Shown here: positions 41,183 to 53,893 of the stretch, one piece after another | Layout: each line of letters opens with the position of its first letter | How positions within the stretch are numbered: the stretch's first letter is position 1 | From: Ficedula albicollis | Taxonomy: Eukaryota > Chordata > Aves > Passeriformes > Muscicapidae | Reading direction: 5' to 3' | NCBI RefSeq assembly: GCF_000247815.1 | Contig: NC_021674.1 | Coordinates: forward strand, 11,976,324 to 12,040,323 | Length of the DNA stretch: 64,000 nucleotides | Notes under the pieces: model-generated | What the model saw: the letters and a program-made list of their open reading frames with translations, nothing else | Told to the model about the DNA's origin: nothing | The model's database searches: none | Position numbers and translations under genes: made by a program

Positions 41183-44100
41183 ATTATCACCATTTTAAAA
41201 GCTAAGGAAACTAAGGCACAGCAAGATGAAGGAACTTGCCCAGAATCACCCAAGGCCAGAAAACAAGTCTCTTAGAAACCTGTTTTCTGAGACACTGTCC
41301 CCTCTGGGAAGCAGTTTGGCTTCCTGCTGCGTCCAACAAGGCTCTCTGCCAAGCTGAGAACACCCACAGGCCAACCTTGCCAAGGTGTAAACCTCAGCAC
41401 TAACAAAGGACCTTCCAAAACCTGCAGTACACCACCTGCAACAGATGGAGATTCGTGGCATTGCGTGTTTGCCTTCTGGGTGAACGAGAGGAAGTTGGAC
41501 ATGGGTGTCCAGAATCTCACCCTGAAGATCTCAAACTCTGAACACCCACTAGGACTCAGGGCAGCAGTAGCAGTCACACAATAGCCTGAAGCCTGCAACA
41601 GAAGAACCCACTGTCACATTCTTGGAAGAGTCACAGATTGATGCAGACCTCCCTGTACTACTGGGAATCTGCTCTTAGGTCTTCTTGTGCCATACATTCT
41701 ACAGGCTGAGCCTCTCAGGGGAATGCCCCAGCCCAATCACCTCTCCCATTTCAAGGCCTGGGGCACTTCAGAAACTTGGAGAAGACATGGTTCTTCCCCA
41801 ACACAAAAGGGAAGAGCCCTGATTTGTCCTGGCCCATTAACATCTCTGTGCACACAATCCATTTTCTCCAGATCCATCCACCATCCCAGTTACTATGCAG
41901 CAGCCAGATTAGTGTGGAGCATGTTTCCCTCCAGGATGAGCAATTCATCTCTCCTTGGCAGCCTCTCAGCTCCTGCAAAAACACTTTGTTCAGGCCTGCA
42001 GGGCTGAGAGTTTGAAAAAGTGTTACTTCAGCTCCAGCACAGCCCAGTAAATGTGATTTGTGCCATTGCTGGTAAAAGGCCATAAGCTTTCTACTGCCCT
42101 GACAGTGCAAGAGCTCAGGGCATGCTAATACAGGAAGAAATGCATAATAATAACACCATTTTGTGACATTTGGGTAATTGGTTTTATGAAGGGCTATAAC
42201 TAAACACAGTTCAGGCAGCAGTTTGTGCATCCTTGCAGGAGTGGTGGCAGGCAATCAGGGAGAAAAAGTATCATTGCCACCCTTGTTCTAAACACCACCA
42301 AATTTGTGTAAACATCCCCAGAACCTCATTTTCCATCCCTCACAGCCTGAGATGTCCCTTCAAACAAGGTGTTATTTTGATACACAGATGGCTTCTGTCT
42401 TGGGAGCTACTGGTACCTGTGTTGAGCTCTGCCTTGCAAGGGAAAGAGTGGCTTAGGAAAACCAAGTAATCAGACACCATCCTTAGACATCTTTCATTTT
42501 CAAAACTATTAGGTTTTGGTACAGTCTGAAGGTCTTATCCACCTTTTATGGTACTCCATAATAAAAATTGAGCATACCAGCAGAACTGACCTATAAAATA
42601 ACCCTAAACTCATTAAAAGTAAGATATAATGACAAAAGTTAAGTTCCTCCTGAGATTAACTAAAATTAGTGAGGTAAGTGTTCTCTCAGATCTCAAAATC
42701 CTCAGAAAATGGTAGCTGGTAAACAAATCCAGATAAAAGGACAAAATTCTCACACCTGAGTGTGGAAAAAACTTATCCTCTGCTCAGGCAATGGCCTCAG
42801 AGCACAGAGTTAGCTCTGACCAAGGGTGAATCATTCTGTATTAAGCACAGAAACCAAAAGGCTTCTTTCAATCTCACTGTTATTTTCTCCTTAAATTGAA
42901 GAGTAGGAATTAATAATCATAAGTTTGTCTGTGCTCTTACTGAAGATTTTTTTCCAAACCCAGTAACTGAGGACTGAGATGCAGCTGAAGATAAGCATCA
43001 CTACAAACTTTCTGCTATTCAGCAGCTGCTCAGCAGCTCTTTAGTAGCTTTTTGCCTCCAGAGAAGTAAGGGATTTATCCTTCCACCACCCCAAGCAAGC
43101 ATTGAAGAGAAGGGATCTTGTGCAGAGCTCTCTGGGGACTCCAAAAAGGAAAAAGGTTTTCTGAACAGCTCACAGGAAGGCTTGGAAGGGACATCCTGGC
43201 TTCCCCAGACACTGTCCTCATAATACCACAGCTAGCACTGCATCAAGCTATCAAGAGCCCCCATCCTTTACTCAACACTGTCTTCACTCACATCCACCTC
43301 ATTAAACTCTGGCTGTTAGCAGAAACAGAAATTTAGCCATGCCTGACCTGGGCACAGGCAGTACCATCCCCAGCCAAGCACTCCCAATTAATATTTGCAC
43401 CTTTCCAATCTTCATTCTTTGATAAGAGACAATTTGCAATTTTCCCAGCCTTCCATCAAAGTGGGGACTTTCACCTTCACAGGGAATGAGTTCTTAATTG
43501 ATGGCACAGCATTCTAGAAGTGAGCAAGCAAGCAGCAAGCACAAAAAAAAAAAAAATCCTGATTTTCATTTCTTCTGCACAAGGATCCCAATTACGCCAT
43601 ATATCACATCATTTGCATTGCCACAACACAGCCTCTTATATCTGCCAGCTATTTAACATCAGTCCAAAAAAAAAAAAGAGTTAGAGAAAATGAGATGCTT
43701 TCTTTATGCTGATGCAGTTAAGGGAGCTAATTCCAAAGCAAACAAGATTTACGCAAGTCAATAGATTGAGGGGTCTAGAAGCCAACTAGAATAAGGCTCT
43801 TGCTCTGTATTGATAGTCCATGGGACAGCCTCAGGAAATTACATAAACTGGACTCTCCAAATTTCACCTAATTTTGGGCAGTAATTTCTTAGGGTTTTGA
43901 GGATATTTACCACTGATTTCAGAAGTGCATATACAACTTCTGCTGGCTTTGCATCTGGCCCTGAAACATGTTGGGGGCAGCATAAAAACAGTTTCCCACT
44001 TGCTGCTTGCTTGCCAGGATTAAATGCCACTGGGATCAAAAAGACAGGAGTTTCAGTGTCTGCAGGCACTGGTTTACCTGCCCATTACAGGGTGTGCCTG

Positions 44101-47100
44101 TGTTCAGGAGCTCCAATATTTACAAGCAGGGCACGTGTCAGAAGCTGAAAGCATGGGAAGGCCATGCCCTACAAAAACACAATAGGTTGCATTTCAATTA
44201 GACCAGAGATCTGAAGAGTCACTGAACTAATCTGTCCTTAATCTATTATAACATCCAGTTTCTGCTTCTTTTCTTATGGCAGCATACTGAAAAACAGCTG
44301 ATTTAAGTTAATATTTTTCTATCTGATCTTGAAGAGTTAAATTTCAGGAGGTATCTTCAGTGTAACATTTTCAGCAGAAATTTGCAGCAGTCACAAATAA
44401 AATTTGTCAGTTGCTGGGTTAGACTGCTTCTCCAGGCATGTGCCAAGTACAAAGGTAGTGGAGGATCAGTGGCCAAGGATGCTCCTATTTCAATATCCCA
44501 ATTCCCACACCTGCTTACACAGCCTCAGGATTTCTGTTTGAAGGGACGCAACTGACAGAAGCTCTCCAACTGTTTCCATCACATCTGAGCTACTGAGAAA
44601 AACACATTTGCTATTACAGAGTGAATAGAAATCCCACAGCAACAAAATCAACCTTTATCACGATCTTAGTGAACATTGTAAGCACTTCACCTAGGGGCAG
44701 ATACATTTGGGTTGTGCTCATTGGACTTACATAAACAATTCTCTTCAGAAGCAGGACAAGAAGATGGAGAAAAATTAGAGTAACTTCCTTCAGTTTGCAT
44801 AACACCTAGACACAACAGAGAGGTGTCTGTTGGCAGTGGAAATACCCAAGCAAAGAGCTTCAACAATGGGTGCTGATCCTGCAAGAGAGTACCTGTGATG
44901 GACATCCAGGATTTTGAGGGGATGATTAATATAGTCCCTCCCCTCAGCCCTCTGACTGACCAGAGAACACTGATCTAGTGTCTTTCTAGTGTCCTTCTGC
45001 CCAGGTGACCAAACCAGGCTCCAGGCAGGCTGGATTAGACCTTCCTCCAGCAAGCACCTGGAAGTAGATGGACGATTAATTTCTGGGACAAGTAGCAGGT
45101 CTGTGGCAGATGCTTGGCCCTGCCTTCCTTTCGCTGAGGGTGCAAAACTGGCTTGTCTCCCATTCCTGTGCATCTCCTCTAAGATGCTGAGATGCTGACC
45201 CCCTGTGGAAAGATTTTTATATTACATGTAAAAGGCGACAAGAGTTGAGAAAGGAAGGCTTGACTTAGTCCCACATATCTGGGGGACCCAGGGACCATTT
45301 TTCCATGCTGGAAATTCAACCAAGACTGTTACTTGCCCTGCTCCTCCCTACTAACCATACCATGTGCAGCAGCAGTGTCTCTTTCTCTCTTCCAGTCCTG
45401 GGATGGAATGGTCAGACATCTATGTTCCAGGAAGACTTGTGAAACTCTATCTTCCACAAGATAATACAAATGCCTCAGTAAAATGCAGATACTACTGATT
45501 AAGTCCAGGGAAGAGCAACCCAGAGGGACATCTGGTAACATCTGCAGCTTAGGTGCTGGTTTCAGATGCCATCACACAGCATCTTCCCCAAAGGTAGGGG
45601 CTCCCTCAAAATTTCCTGTAAAAACAAAAAGTAAAACTAAATATATAAACCTTGCTTGCCTCTGTCAGTATATCAGACCAAGGTCCAGCAGAATGTGATC
45701 AAAACACATCAGTCTGAGGTCAATGTTTAATTTCACACTCACTGCTCACTGTCACTATTTCCCAATCGAACTCTGTTGATAGATGGAGGATGCTCAGTGG
45801 AGCATCTGAAAGCCTGTCAGGCATTTTTCCTCCCACCTCTCCCCTCTTATTACCAGCTGAGAAACTCTGCAGTTAGCACTAAGCTGACACTGTGAAAAAT
45901 TTGGTTTATAGCAGGTCTCTTCTCTGATGGATCTGACCCTTACATATCACTTGTCCCCTACTATCTGAATTCCTTGCCTTCCTAGCATAAGAAAGTGCAA
46001 GAAATGTTTCCTACATTTGGAAAGCAGTTTACAAGAGCACAGAACAAGTAAGTTTCTTGTCAGTTCTCCAATTTCCTATCAAACTGAGATCCTAGACAGT
46101 TTTGCTCATGCAAGCAGCTGGGCAAAAAGTGTGTCAGAGCTGTAGAAACATCATGTTTCATTATTCTCTCAGCATCTCACAGAAGGAATCATTTCCACTG
46201 AACCATCTGGAGTGTGCAGCAGACACTGCAAATGTTAGACTAAATAGGATAAACATTTCCATCTATGTCATCTGGCTATCACAGAAAGCAGTGAAAAGAC
46301 CTGCTGTTCAGCAAGAAAAAGCAAGTAATTAAAAAATCTGTCACCATCTTAACCAGTTGTGTGGGTTTTATCAAGGGGAGGTCAGTGTAATTAGCCAACC
46401 TGCCCAGCCCAGCCACGCTCAGAGGCCCAAAACTAATTTCATTTTATAGGTTATGGCTTGTCTTGAGAGAAGCCTCTTCCTGAAAAGTTCCCACATATCT
46501 CTTCTGGAACGAGCTCTGTGACCCCCCCCCAAGCTCACCAGACTGTGATTCTGCACAGATAGAGCTTGGGACATCCAATGTCACCCAGGTGAGCTGCACC
46601 ATGGTATCTGAAAAGCATCTGTCCCACTAGCTCTGGACATGCTCAGAACTGCACAGCTGCATTTGCAAACCAAAGTCACCCTCAAAGCCCAGCCAATTTT
46701 TTCTCCAGCCTTCTCCTGCTTTTAGCCAGTTCTGGCACATGGAGATAGTAATTTTTGTCCAAGGATGTCAGGATCAAGGGATGTCCTTGGCCCCACAAAA
46801 GGGGAAAAAACCCCACTACTCACCAGTACAGATGGAGAGACCACCTAGGACAAGGGAGAGGGGCATGCTTAGTGTAAGCATCACTATTTCACTGAAACAA
46901 CTCTTCTTTTGCTAGCTTTTATACTCAACATATAAAATTCATTCCCTGACCTGGCCTAAGTCCAAATTTCTTCTGCAGCTGGAGCTGAAAAGAGGTGGAG
47001 TTGGCAGGGCACAAGATATGAAGTTTCTCAGCTCATGGAGAAGAAAGGACAGTGCCTCCCAGCAAGGCATGATACAGTGAGGGCATCATGAGCCATTGGG

Positions 47101-49964
47101 GGATCTTCTCCAGCTGGAAACAGGGAAAGGTTTTCCCCATCATCATCCCTATGCTCACACACACCCACATCTGTCTCCAGAAAGCTTAAAAATAGCATCC
47201 AGCACACACCCCAATGCTCATCCACCAGCTTATCACGGGGATGAGCAGCTAAGCTTCTCATTTTCTTCCCTGCTGCAAAATCCTACCAGCAGGAGCCCTC
47301 CAGCTCATGGAGGCTGGGCAATGCCCTGTGAGTGAGCAATGACACACAAGGGAGGCTTTAGCATGTGTCACCTTAAGCCCTGGGTCCTGCCCCAGGATCC
47401 GCTGTCCCAGTGAGCCATGACTCATGCCAGAAAGTCGGCAGGGAGACATCAGAAGGGATTTGTACTGTGCAGCCTGCAGGTTTGCTGTTCTTCCTACTCA
47501 AGAAGAAGTCCTCCTCACCCAGCTGGGACGATGCTGTGCAGAGAGGAAAAACAGGCAGCTGCCCTCCCACCTTCTCACCTGCAGGCCACCACCAAAGCTG
47601 AGTGACAAGAGTCATGGAAAGGCTCAGCATTGCCAGCAGTGATCCAATTTAGGACACTTTCTTACTCAACCCTGCAGAAATGATGTCCAGGTGACCATTG
47701 CAGCCCACAAGGAAAGGGACACGAAATCTTCCTTCTCCCATGTCAAGAGAGAGCACCAAGAATCAAAACTGAATGGGTGTTTGATGGGTAAATTTGACCT
47801 TCTGAGGGAACCATATTAGGGATTCTAAGGCACTGCATGTTAACAATGAATACAAACCACCAGGCATCTTTAAACACTCACTAAGGGGTCTCCATGCCTT
47901 AGACTAAGGAATACATCCTGAGTGCATTCACGTCAGCAACAGCACTTGGTGGCCCAGACTGAGGGTGGCAGGGTGACTCAAATCCTTCCATGGTTATTTC
48001 CTTCCATAATTGCAGGAAATTGCCATTTCAGCTGTGTGCACAGGGAAGTGTCCATACCTGGCAGGAGTGCTGATAGAACCTCAAGAATCTCAGAAAAACC
48101 CTGTAGGGCTATGACCCAGGGAGCAGCATCAGCAGGTGCTGGGAGCCACAAGTCCATAGGAGCACAGGCCTGCAAGTGCAGGCATTGCTAAGGAGAGCTA
48201 CACTTCTCACACAGTTGGCCCTAAATCTGTCCCTGAGAACCAGAACCACGAAAAAGCCCTAAGTTCAGGAGCTGTAGCAGCAGCAAAGCTCTGACACTAC
48301 TAAGTTTCAGAAAGAATGTCCCCAGAATTGATACAGCAGATGCAAGCAAAGGAAGAGACAAGAAACAAGCACGTCTCTCATCACCTGTTAACATCTGACA
48401 CCAACACTTGAAAAAGTCAGGCAGAGAATGCTGCTAAAAATGTGGGCTCTGTGTTCAGCTGGCCCAGTGCACTGCCAACCAGCCAAGCAGAAAACCTGAG
48501 AAGAAAAATGCACTTGGCAGAGGAACTGCCACTAATGCTCTTAGTCTATTGCAAATGCAAAGTAACACAGCCCACAGCAGAAGGTGTTTAAATTAGGTCA
48601 GGCTTTTTTAGCATGGGGTAGGTTTGTGCCATTCATTTATTCCCTTAGTCACTGGCATTTCAACAAGAAAATGCAACACCTCCAGATTCAGGAGCTCCTA
48701 ACACTCAAATTCGCATCTTCTCTGGCATAACCACTCTTTTTCCCCCATGCTGTCCTGAGCTGCTGGTTAATAAATATAACAAAGTGCTGGAAATGCCTCT
48801 ATGTCTATCTGCACCTTCATTTCTTGCCTAGACTCTTTTTGAAGGAGACGGTGCAATCACCCATCCTCAAGCCAAGAGGATAAAAGATTAACAGAGGCAA
48901 ACTCACCTAAAGTGTGAGGGAATCCCTTCACCACTGCCTTGTGCAGATGGAAGCCAGGGCATAAGCATGTATGAACTGAGGAGTTAAAGGACAACTGAGG
49001 GCACCTGAACAGCCTGACCCAGGATTTCCAGGGTCAGCTGATGGAAACATGCAGTCACTGACCTGGCTGGCAAGAAAAAAATAGGCCACCTTCATGCAGA
49101 TCACTAAGAATGGAATGACAAGGAGGGGAAACGGGGATTTATTCCTGTTGGATCTGAGCACAACTCAGATGTAGATCTTTGGTGCCAGGCAAGCAGCTCA
49201 TCCTCCCAACAACATGAATCAAGGTGTTGCCTAATATTCACTGCAAGCTTGGCAAACCCTGGCAATGATGGGAAGTGGCATTTCCCTTGGGAGGAAGAAC
49301 AACCCACAGAAGATGCACTCCCAAGGAGCTGGACTCACTGTATCCATGGGTGACATTTACAATAAAAGGAAAAGTTTTAATTCAAAATACAGAAAAACAA
49401 AAAAACACAAGATAGATAATTTCCTACTTTATCGGGACTGTGAAGAAACAAGAAGCACCCCCATTGTTCACCACAGTGCCTTCACCCACTCCCAAGACTC
49501 TCTCTTGACTTGGCACCTTCCCCTACTACCTGAAAATGTAATTTTTTCAAGGGGAGCATTCTCCTTCCTTACAGCCTTAGAACAGAACAGTACAGCAGCC
49601 AGGACTCAAAACCACTGCAGTCTCACGACCAGCTTCAACTAATCTTCCAAAGATCAAAAGACTTCCAAAGCAGAGTTCCTTCAGTGAAAACAGGTAAGGC
49701 TTCCATCTTTTACTCAAAACCACACACCAGGCTAAGGGACAAGGCATGGTTTGTCCCCTCTGTGATCAGGGCAATACTCCTTCTCATCCCATTCTTCAAG
49801 AAGGATAGCATAGGTGACAACTAAAAGCAAACCATCTCTCCAAGACAGCAGAAGATCAAAGAAAACCACACATCATGGCAATTATTAATTAAGTTTTTAT
49901 GTTTACAGTAGTCACTTAACCCATAACCAAGGGGTTTCAATAAGAATTCTGATGCTGGAGTGCA
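41183..49964. other. Intergenic DNA downstream of CST3, about 8.8 kb, no gene seen
   Basis: The largest repeat-poor stretch of the window. It has short A runs (43541-43556 and near 43665) and a 9-C run near 46525. A 167-codon minus frame at 41751-42254 shows no domain, signal or family resemblance. Short exons of a diverged gene could be missed by eye. Confidence 0.55.
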
Positions 49965-49970
49965 TTTATT
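49965..49970 (-). terminator. Candidate CST3 polyadenylation signal AATAAA
   Basis: TTTATT on the plus strand reads AATAAA on the minus strand and is the first canonical hexamer downstream of the CST3 stop. A weaker ATTAAA variant lies closer to the gene at 50074-50069. Transcript ends would decide between them. Confidence 0.5.
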
Positions 49971-50204
49971 AGGAAAGCTTTAGAAGACCAAAACAGCTGC
50001 TCTAAAATAGTAATTCCAAAGAAGAAAAAGTTGAGATCATACCGTGCTTTAAAAGTAAAATTACACTGTTTAATTTGCATAGCACAAGCATACGTCAGTA
50101 GCCAAGTTATAGGCATTGATAAAGCCCATCTCAGTTTGTGTTATTGCCTTTTTCTTTTAAATCTGAACAACTGGTTGCAGGTCTCTGCTGGAATCTAGAC
50201 AGGC
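49965..50204 (-). other. CST3: CST3 3' UTR
   Basis: Noncoding sequence after the TAA, running about 240 nt to the first canonical AATAAA on the minus strand. The extent is inferred from the poly(A) signal alone. No other gene is visible in it. Confidence 0.55.
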
Positions 50205-50282
50205 TTACTGGCACTTGCTGTCCAGCAGCTCCACCTGGTTTCGCCAAGGAACAGTCAACACTACGAAGTTGCAAATGGTGTG
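50205..50282 (-). CDS. CST3: CST3 exon 3 (C-terminal strands, VPW loop, stop)
   Basis: The last coding exon is only 25 codons plus TAA. It starts HTICNFVVLTVPWRNQ and ends LLDSKCQ. The acceptor follows a pyrimidine-rich tract ending CTCTCCTTAG on the minus strand. It supplies the third and fourth conserved cysteines and the Pro-Trp hairpin that contacts the protease. The ending SKCQ resembles chicken cystatin (ESKCQ). The exon is too short to be found by ORF length and was located by reading the minus strand in the right phase. Confidence 0.94.
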   Translation of the reverse strand, partial: HTICNFVVLTVPWRNQVELLDSKCQ

Positions 50283-52151
50283 CTAAGGAGAGAAAGAAAA
50301 GAGTAGTTAGGAAAATAAGAGCACAAAACAGTGTCATTTACCACTGTGCTTCACTCTTGTGGCTCTTCAGATTTGCCCTCTCCAGATAAGTATTCTGGAA
50401 CAGCTTTCTTGTGCTCAGAGCAAGTCACATCTCTTAAATAAACCCTAAGAAATTAAGCTGAGCAGTCAGCACTGCTGAGGATCAGGTTATTTCCTTTATC
50501 CACTCAGAGAGGAAAGTTTTCAGCATGGTTAATACTCAAACACAAGCTCACAGGCACAGCTAAGCCACGTGTACCTGTGTCAAATCATTGCAGTTACCAA
50601 AATGGTACACACCAGTTTTATGTTTCTCTTATGTGCAGCTACACCTGTCACACATGCAGGAACAAAGGGTACATACATCCTTTTGCTGCCATCAACAGAA
50701 GGAATAAAGCACTATGGAAAAAAACTCAGGCCAGATGAAGGCAGAGTGTTTGGTGCTCCCACCCACAAAGCTCAAATGCCTGTCTAACTGCTTGGTGGGC
50801 ACAGAGAGATGGGGTGATCTACTTCTTTTGGGCAGTGCTTTGCCCAAAGGTCTGTTCACAGCAACACAAGTCCCACAGGAAAGCATGCCAAGTATGCTTA
50901 CATCACCATGGGAAAGAAGAGCTGAGAATTCTGTGGGGACTGAGGACCTCAGACTGAGAGCCAGGAGGCTGTAGGCTTGGCAGACTTTCCTCTCATACCC
51001 TTCTGATCCAAACCATGATTACTTAAGAGGACTGAGACACATGCACTGCTCTAGCCTGAGCCCTACTTAAACAGCCAAAAGGCCCTGCCTTCTCTGACAT
51101 CAACTGGCATGACAAGTTCTATAAGGGCAAAACTTGCTTTGTCTTTTTAAGAATAAAGGCGTAAGGTCTCTGATGTCGGCTGAGACAGAAAGGGGACACT
51201 GACCCCAGCCATGTGTACGAAGCCAGCCAGCGGGATGGGGCTGGAAACAGGGAGGGATGGGTGTCAGCAGGCTGTGCCCTGGAGCCTACCTTGGCCATCT
51301 GGGGCTCCTCATGGAATGCACAGTGCTGGATATCAGCTGCTGGCTTTGTGCAGGTTGTCCGGGCAATCTCCACTTCCATTATGTACTTGACTCCAGCCAC
51401 GATCTGGAACAAGACAAGTCAGCAGAGGCAACCTTATTCACAGTACACGGAGAAAGGCTCTCTGCCGAGAAAAGCCTGACAGAGAGGCAGGCACTGTTCC
51501 TGTTGCATGATGGAAAACAGATTGTGAAAGTACAGACGGAATGTTATGTGGCAACCTCCAAGCAAGAGGCACTTGGCACCCCCTTGGAAACAGGAGCCAA
51601 ATCCAAGTAAACATGTCCCACAAAGCGGCTTCCTTAGCAATAAGCAGAGACACGTGTTAACTCATGAGCAGCGCAGGGAAGCCAATGGCGCCTTCCATAG
51701 CGCGCAGCAATCAAGGTCACTCAGACCGAGAGAAGTCAAGATATGAAACAGGGCTTTTATTCACTTTCTGTGAGGGAGAAAACGACAGCTTGCAGAGGCT
51801 CTGAGGCTGGCGGTCTGCCCTTTCTCCAAAGGAATCCGGCCGGCCTCATTCCCAGCCCCTCAGCGAGTGCCGCCCCCGGCCGCTCACCTGCCTCCTGGCG
51901 CTGATGATCCGCACCACCCGGCTGGAGTACATGTCGTTGCTGGCCCTGTTGTACGCCGTCATGGCGAACTGCAAAGCCCGCTCCAGCCCCTCATCGTTCT
52001 CAGGGTCGTCGATAGTCTGCGGGGCGCCCACCAGCTGCGGGCGGAGCTCGGCAGCTCGCACGGCGCCGGCGAAGAAGAGCAGGGTTGCCGCCAGCAGCAC
52101 CAGTACTGACACCCTCTGCACNACCAGTACTGACACCCTCTGCACCGCCAT
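50205..52151 (-). CDS. CST3: Cystatin C (ovocystatin-type cysteine protease inhibitor), three coding exons
   Basis: Secreted family-2 cystatin; the family inhibits papain-like cysteine proteases (cathepsins B, H, L, S) outside the cell and in endolysosomes. Exons are 52151-51888, 51403-51290 and 50282-50205. Splicing is seen as CAG|GTGAGC to TTCCAG|ATC and AAG|GTAGGC to CCTTAG|CAC, both introns phase 0 (484 and 1007 bp). The joined frame gives 151 residues as assembled, or 143 if an apparent 8-codon artefact is discounted; avian cystatin precursors are about 139. Visible family features: an N-terminal hydrophobic signal peptide, the conserved N-terminal Gly (LVGAP), the QxVxG loop as QIVAG across the exon 1/2 junction, the second hairpin loop as VPW, and four cysteines for the two family disulfides. 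SND in NRASNDMY matches the legumain-binding site known in cystatin C. The single N lies in the signal peptide. Identification is firm; the exact N-terminus is less certain. Confidence 0.95.
51290..51403 (-). CDS. CST3: CST3 exon 2 (central strands, first disulfide region)
   Basis: A 38-codon exon that begins IVAGVKYIMEVEIARTTC and ends FHEEPQMAK. The acceptor is preceded by CTTGTTCCAG on the minus strand and the donor is AAG|GTAGGC. Together with the last Gln of exon 1 it completes the QIVAG inhibitory loop. Two cysteines (RTTC and QHC) are present at the spacing of family-2 cystatins. Chicken cystatin has the same exon layout and a closely similar sequence here (established knowledge). Confidence 0.95.
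51888..52151 (-). CDS. CST3: CST3 exon 1 (signal peptide, N-terminal trunk, main helix)
   Basis: This exon carries the start codon, signal peptide, mature N-terminus (AELRPQLVGAP) and the family's long helix (ERALQFAMTAYNRASND), ending ...ISARRQ at a GT donor (51887-51886). The chosen ATG (52151-52149, context GGAGCAATGG) places the hydrophobic core VLVLLAATLLFFAGAV close to the N-terminus, with likely cleavage after AVRA. An in-frame ATG 13 codons upstream (52190-52188) would add a basic leader and give a poorer signal peptide. An N at 52122 sits between two identical 23-bp stretches, so VQRVSVL appears twice. The second copy is probably an unmerged contig overlap. Confidence 0.93.
52099..52145. 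repeat. 23-bp exact direct repeat separated by one N (assembly join)
   Basis: Bases 52099-52121 and 52123-52145 are identical and are separated only by the N at 52122. Repeat plus N is 24 bases, exactly eight codons, so the CST3 frame survives but VQRVSVL is read twice. This pattern is expected when two overlapping contigs are abutted with a minimal gap and not merged. Confidence 0.9.
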
Positions 52152-52200
52152 TGCTCCGCTCTGCCGCCTCCCCCTCACGGCCGCAGCCATTTTCAAGCCG

Positions 52201-53081
<881 letters not shown>

Positions 53082-53098
53082 CAGCCATTTTAAAGCCG

Positions 53099-53130
53099 CG
53101 GGGCGGGGCGGGGCGGGGCGGGCCGGGCGG
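53099..53130. promoter_or_regulatory. Tandem GC boxes (Sp1-like)
   Basis: Four overlapping GGGGCGGGG-type repeats followed by GGGCCGGGCGG, directly beyond the poly-C block on the upstream side of CST3. They could serve CST3 or an unrecognised divergent transcript. Confidence 0.55.
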
Positions 53131-53260
53131 TGTTTTGGGCCGAACCTGGACTACCCCGCCCCGGCCGGAACCCTCCGGCCCCGGCGGCGTTGGCCGAGGT
53201 CCTCCGCAGATTCGGGGCCGGGGAGGGAAGCTGTGAAGCGGAGGAGGAGAGGAGGATGCT

Positions 53261-53782
53261 TTCCCGCACGGGAAGTTGGAGGCTTTTCCCAGACTCATCC
53301 TCCTCGTGGGTTATTCTTGTGCTTATTTCCCTCTATTGCGAAGGGAAAAGCCACAGAGCATTTTAAGCCACCGGTGTTGTTCCCAGCACAAAACACCTTG
53401 AGTAGTTTCCTACTTCTTCCTCCGCACCGCTGGTGTTGCCTCATTGCTCTTCGAAGGGGCGAGGCGGCTTCCCAGAGGCTTTGCTTCACGTCTGTTCCCA
53501 TAAACACCAACAGGAACCCTAAGTTTGGAAAGACAGGACTTAATATAACATGAGGGAGCCAGCTCCAGTGAAATTAAGGCCTCACGGAGTTGTTCGGCTG
53601 AAAGAGCAGGAGGTTTTGCACCTGAATATTCACAGCTTGCCTTATAATGGAAAGGGCTTGTGTGCTGACGGGAAAGGCTGCCCGCATGCCGGCAATATAC
53701 AGCATGGAAAAATCCCTGCAATTGGCAACAAACTGAGCTAACACTGACAGGACTTTGGGGTTGTTCTTGTAGCGAGAGAAAT
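53261..53782. other. Upstream flank of CST3 CpG island
   Basis: GC content falls gradually away from the island. A divergent noncoding transcript from the island could run through here on the plus strand, but no splice or poly(A) evidence was found. Confidence 0.5.
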
Positions 53783-53893
53783 AATCATAGAATGGCTTGG
53801 GGTAGAAGGGACCTCCGAGCATCATTTCAATCCAACCCCCCTGCCACGGACAGGGATACGTTCCACTACACCAGGCTGCTCAAAGCCCCAGAA
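53783..53893 (-). mobile_element. CR1 LINE 3' fragment
   Basis: ATCATAGAATGGCTTGGGGT, AGAAGGGACCTCCGAGCATC, CCAACCCCCCTGCCACGGAC and CCAGGCTGCTCAAAGCCCCA follow the CR1 3' end in reverse with few changes. Truncated to about 110 bp, upstream of CST3. Confidence 0.88.

Noticed and set aside
41751..42254. 167-codon minus-strand open frame
   Set aside because: No signal peptide, domain, repeat or known-family resemblance; this length is expected by chance in a 64-kb window.
51867..52109. Plus-strand open frame opposite CST3 exon 1
   Set aside because: Antisense shadow of a GC-rich coding exon; the minus strand carries the recognised cystatin and its splice sites.
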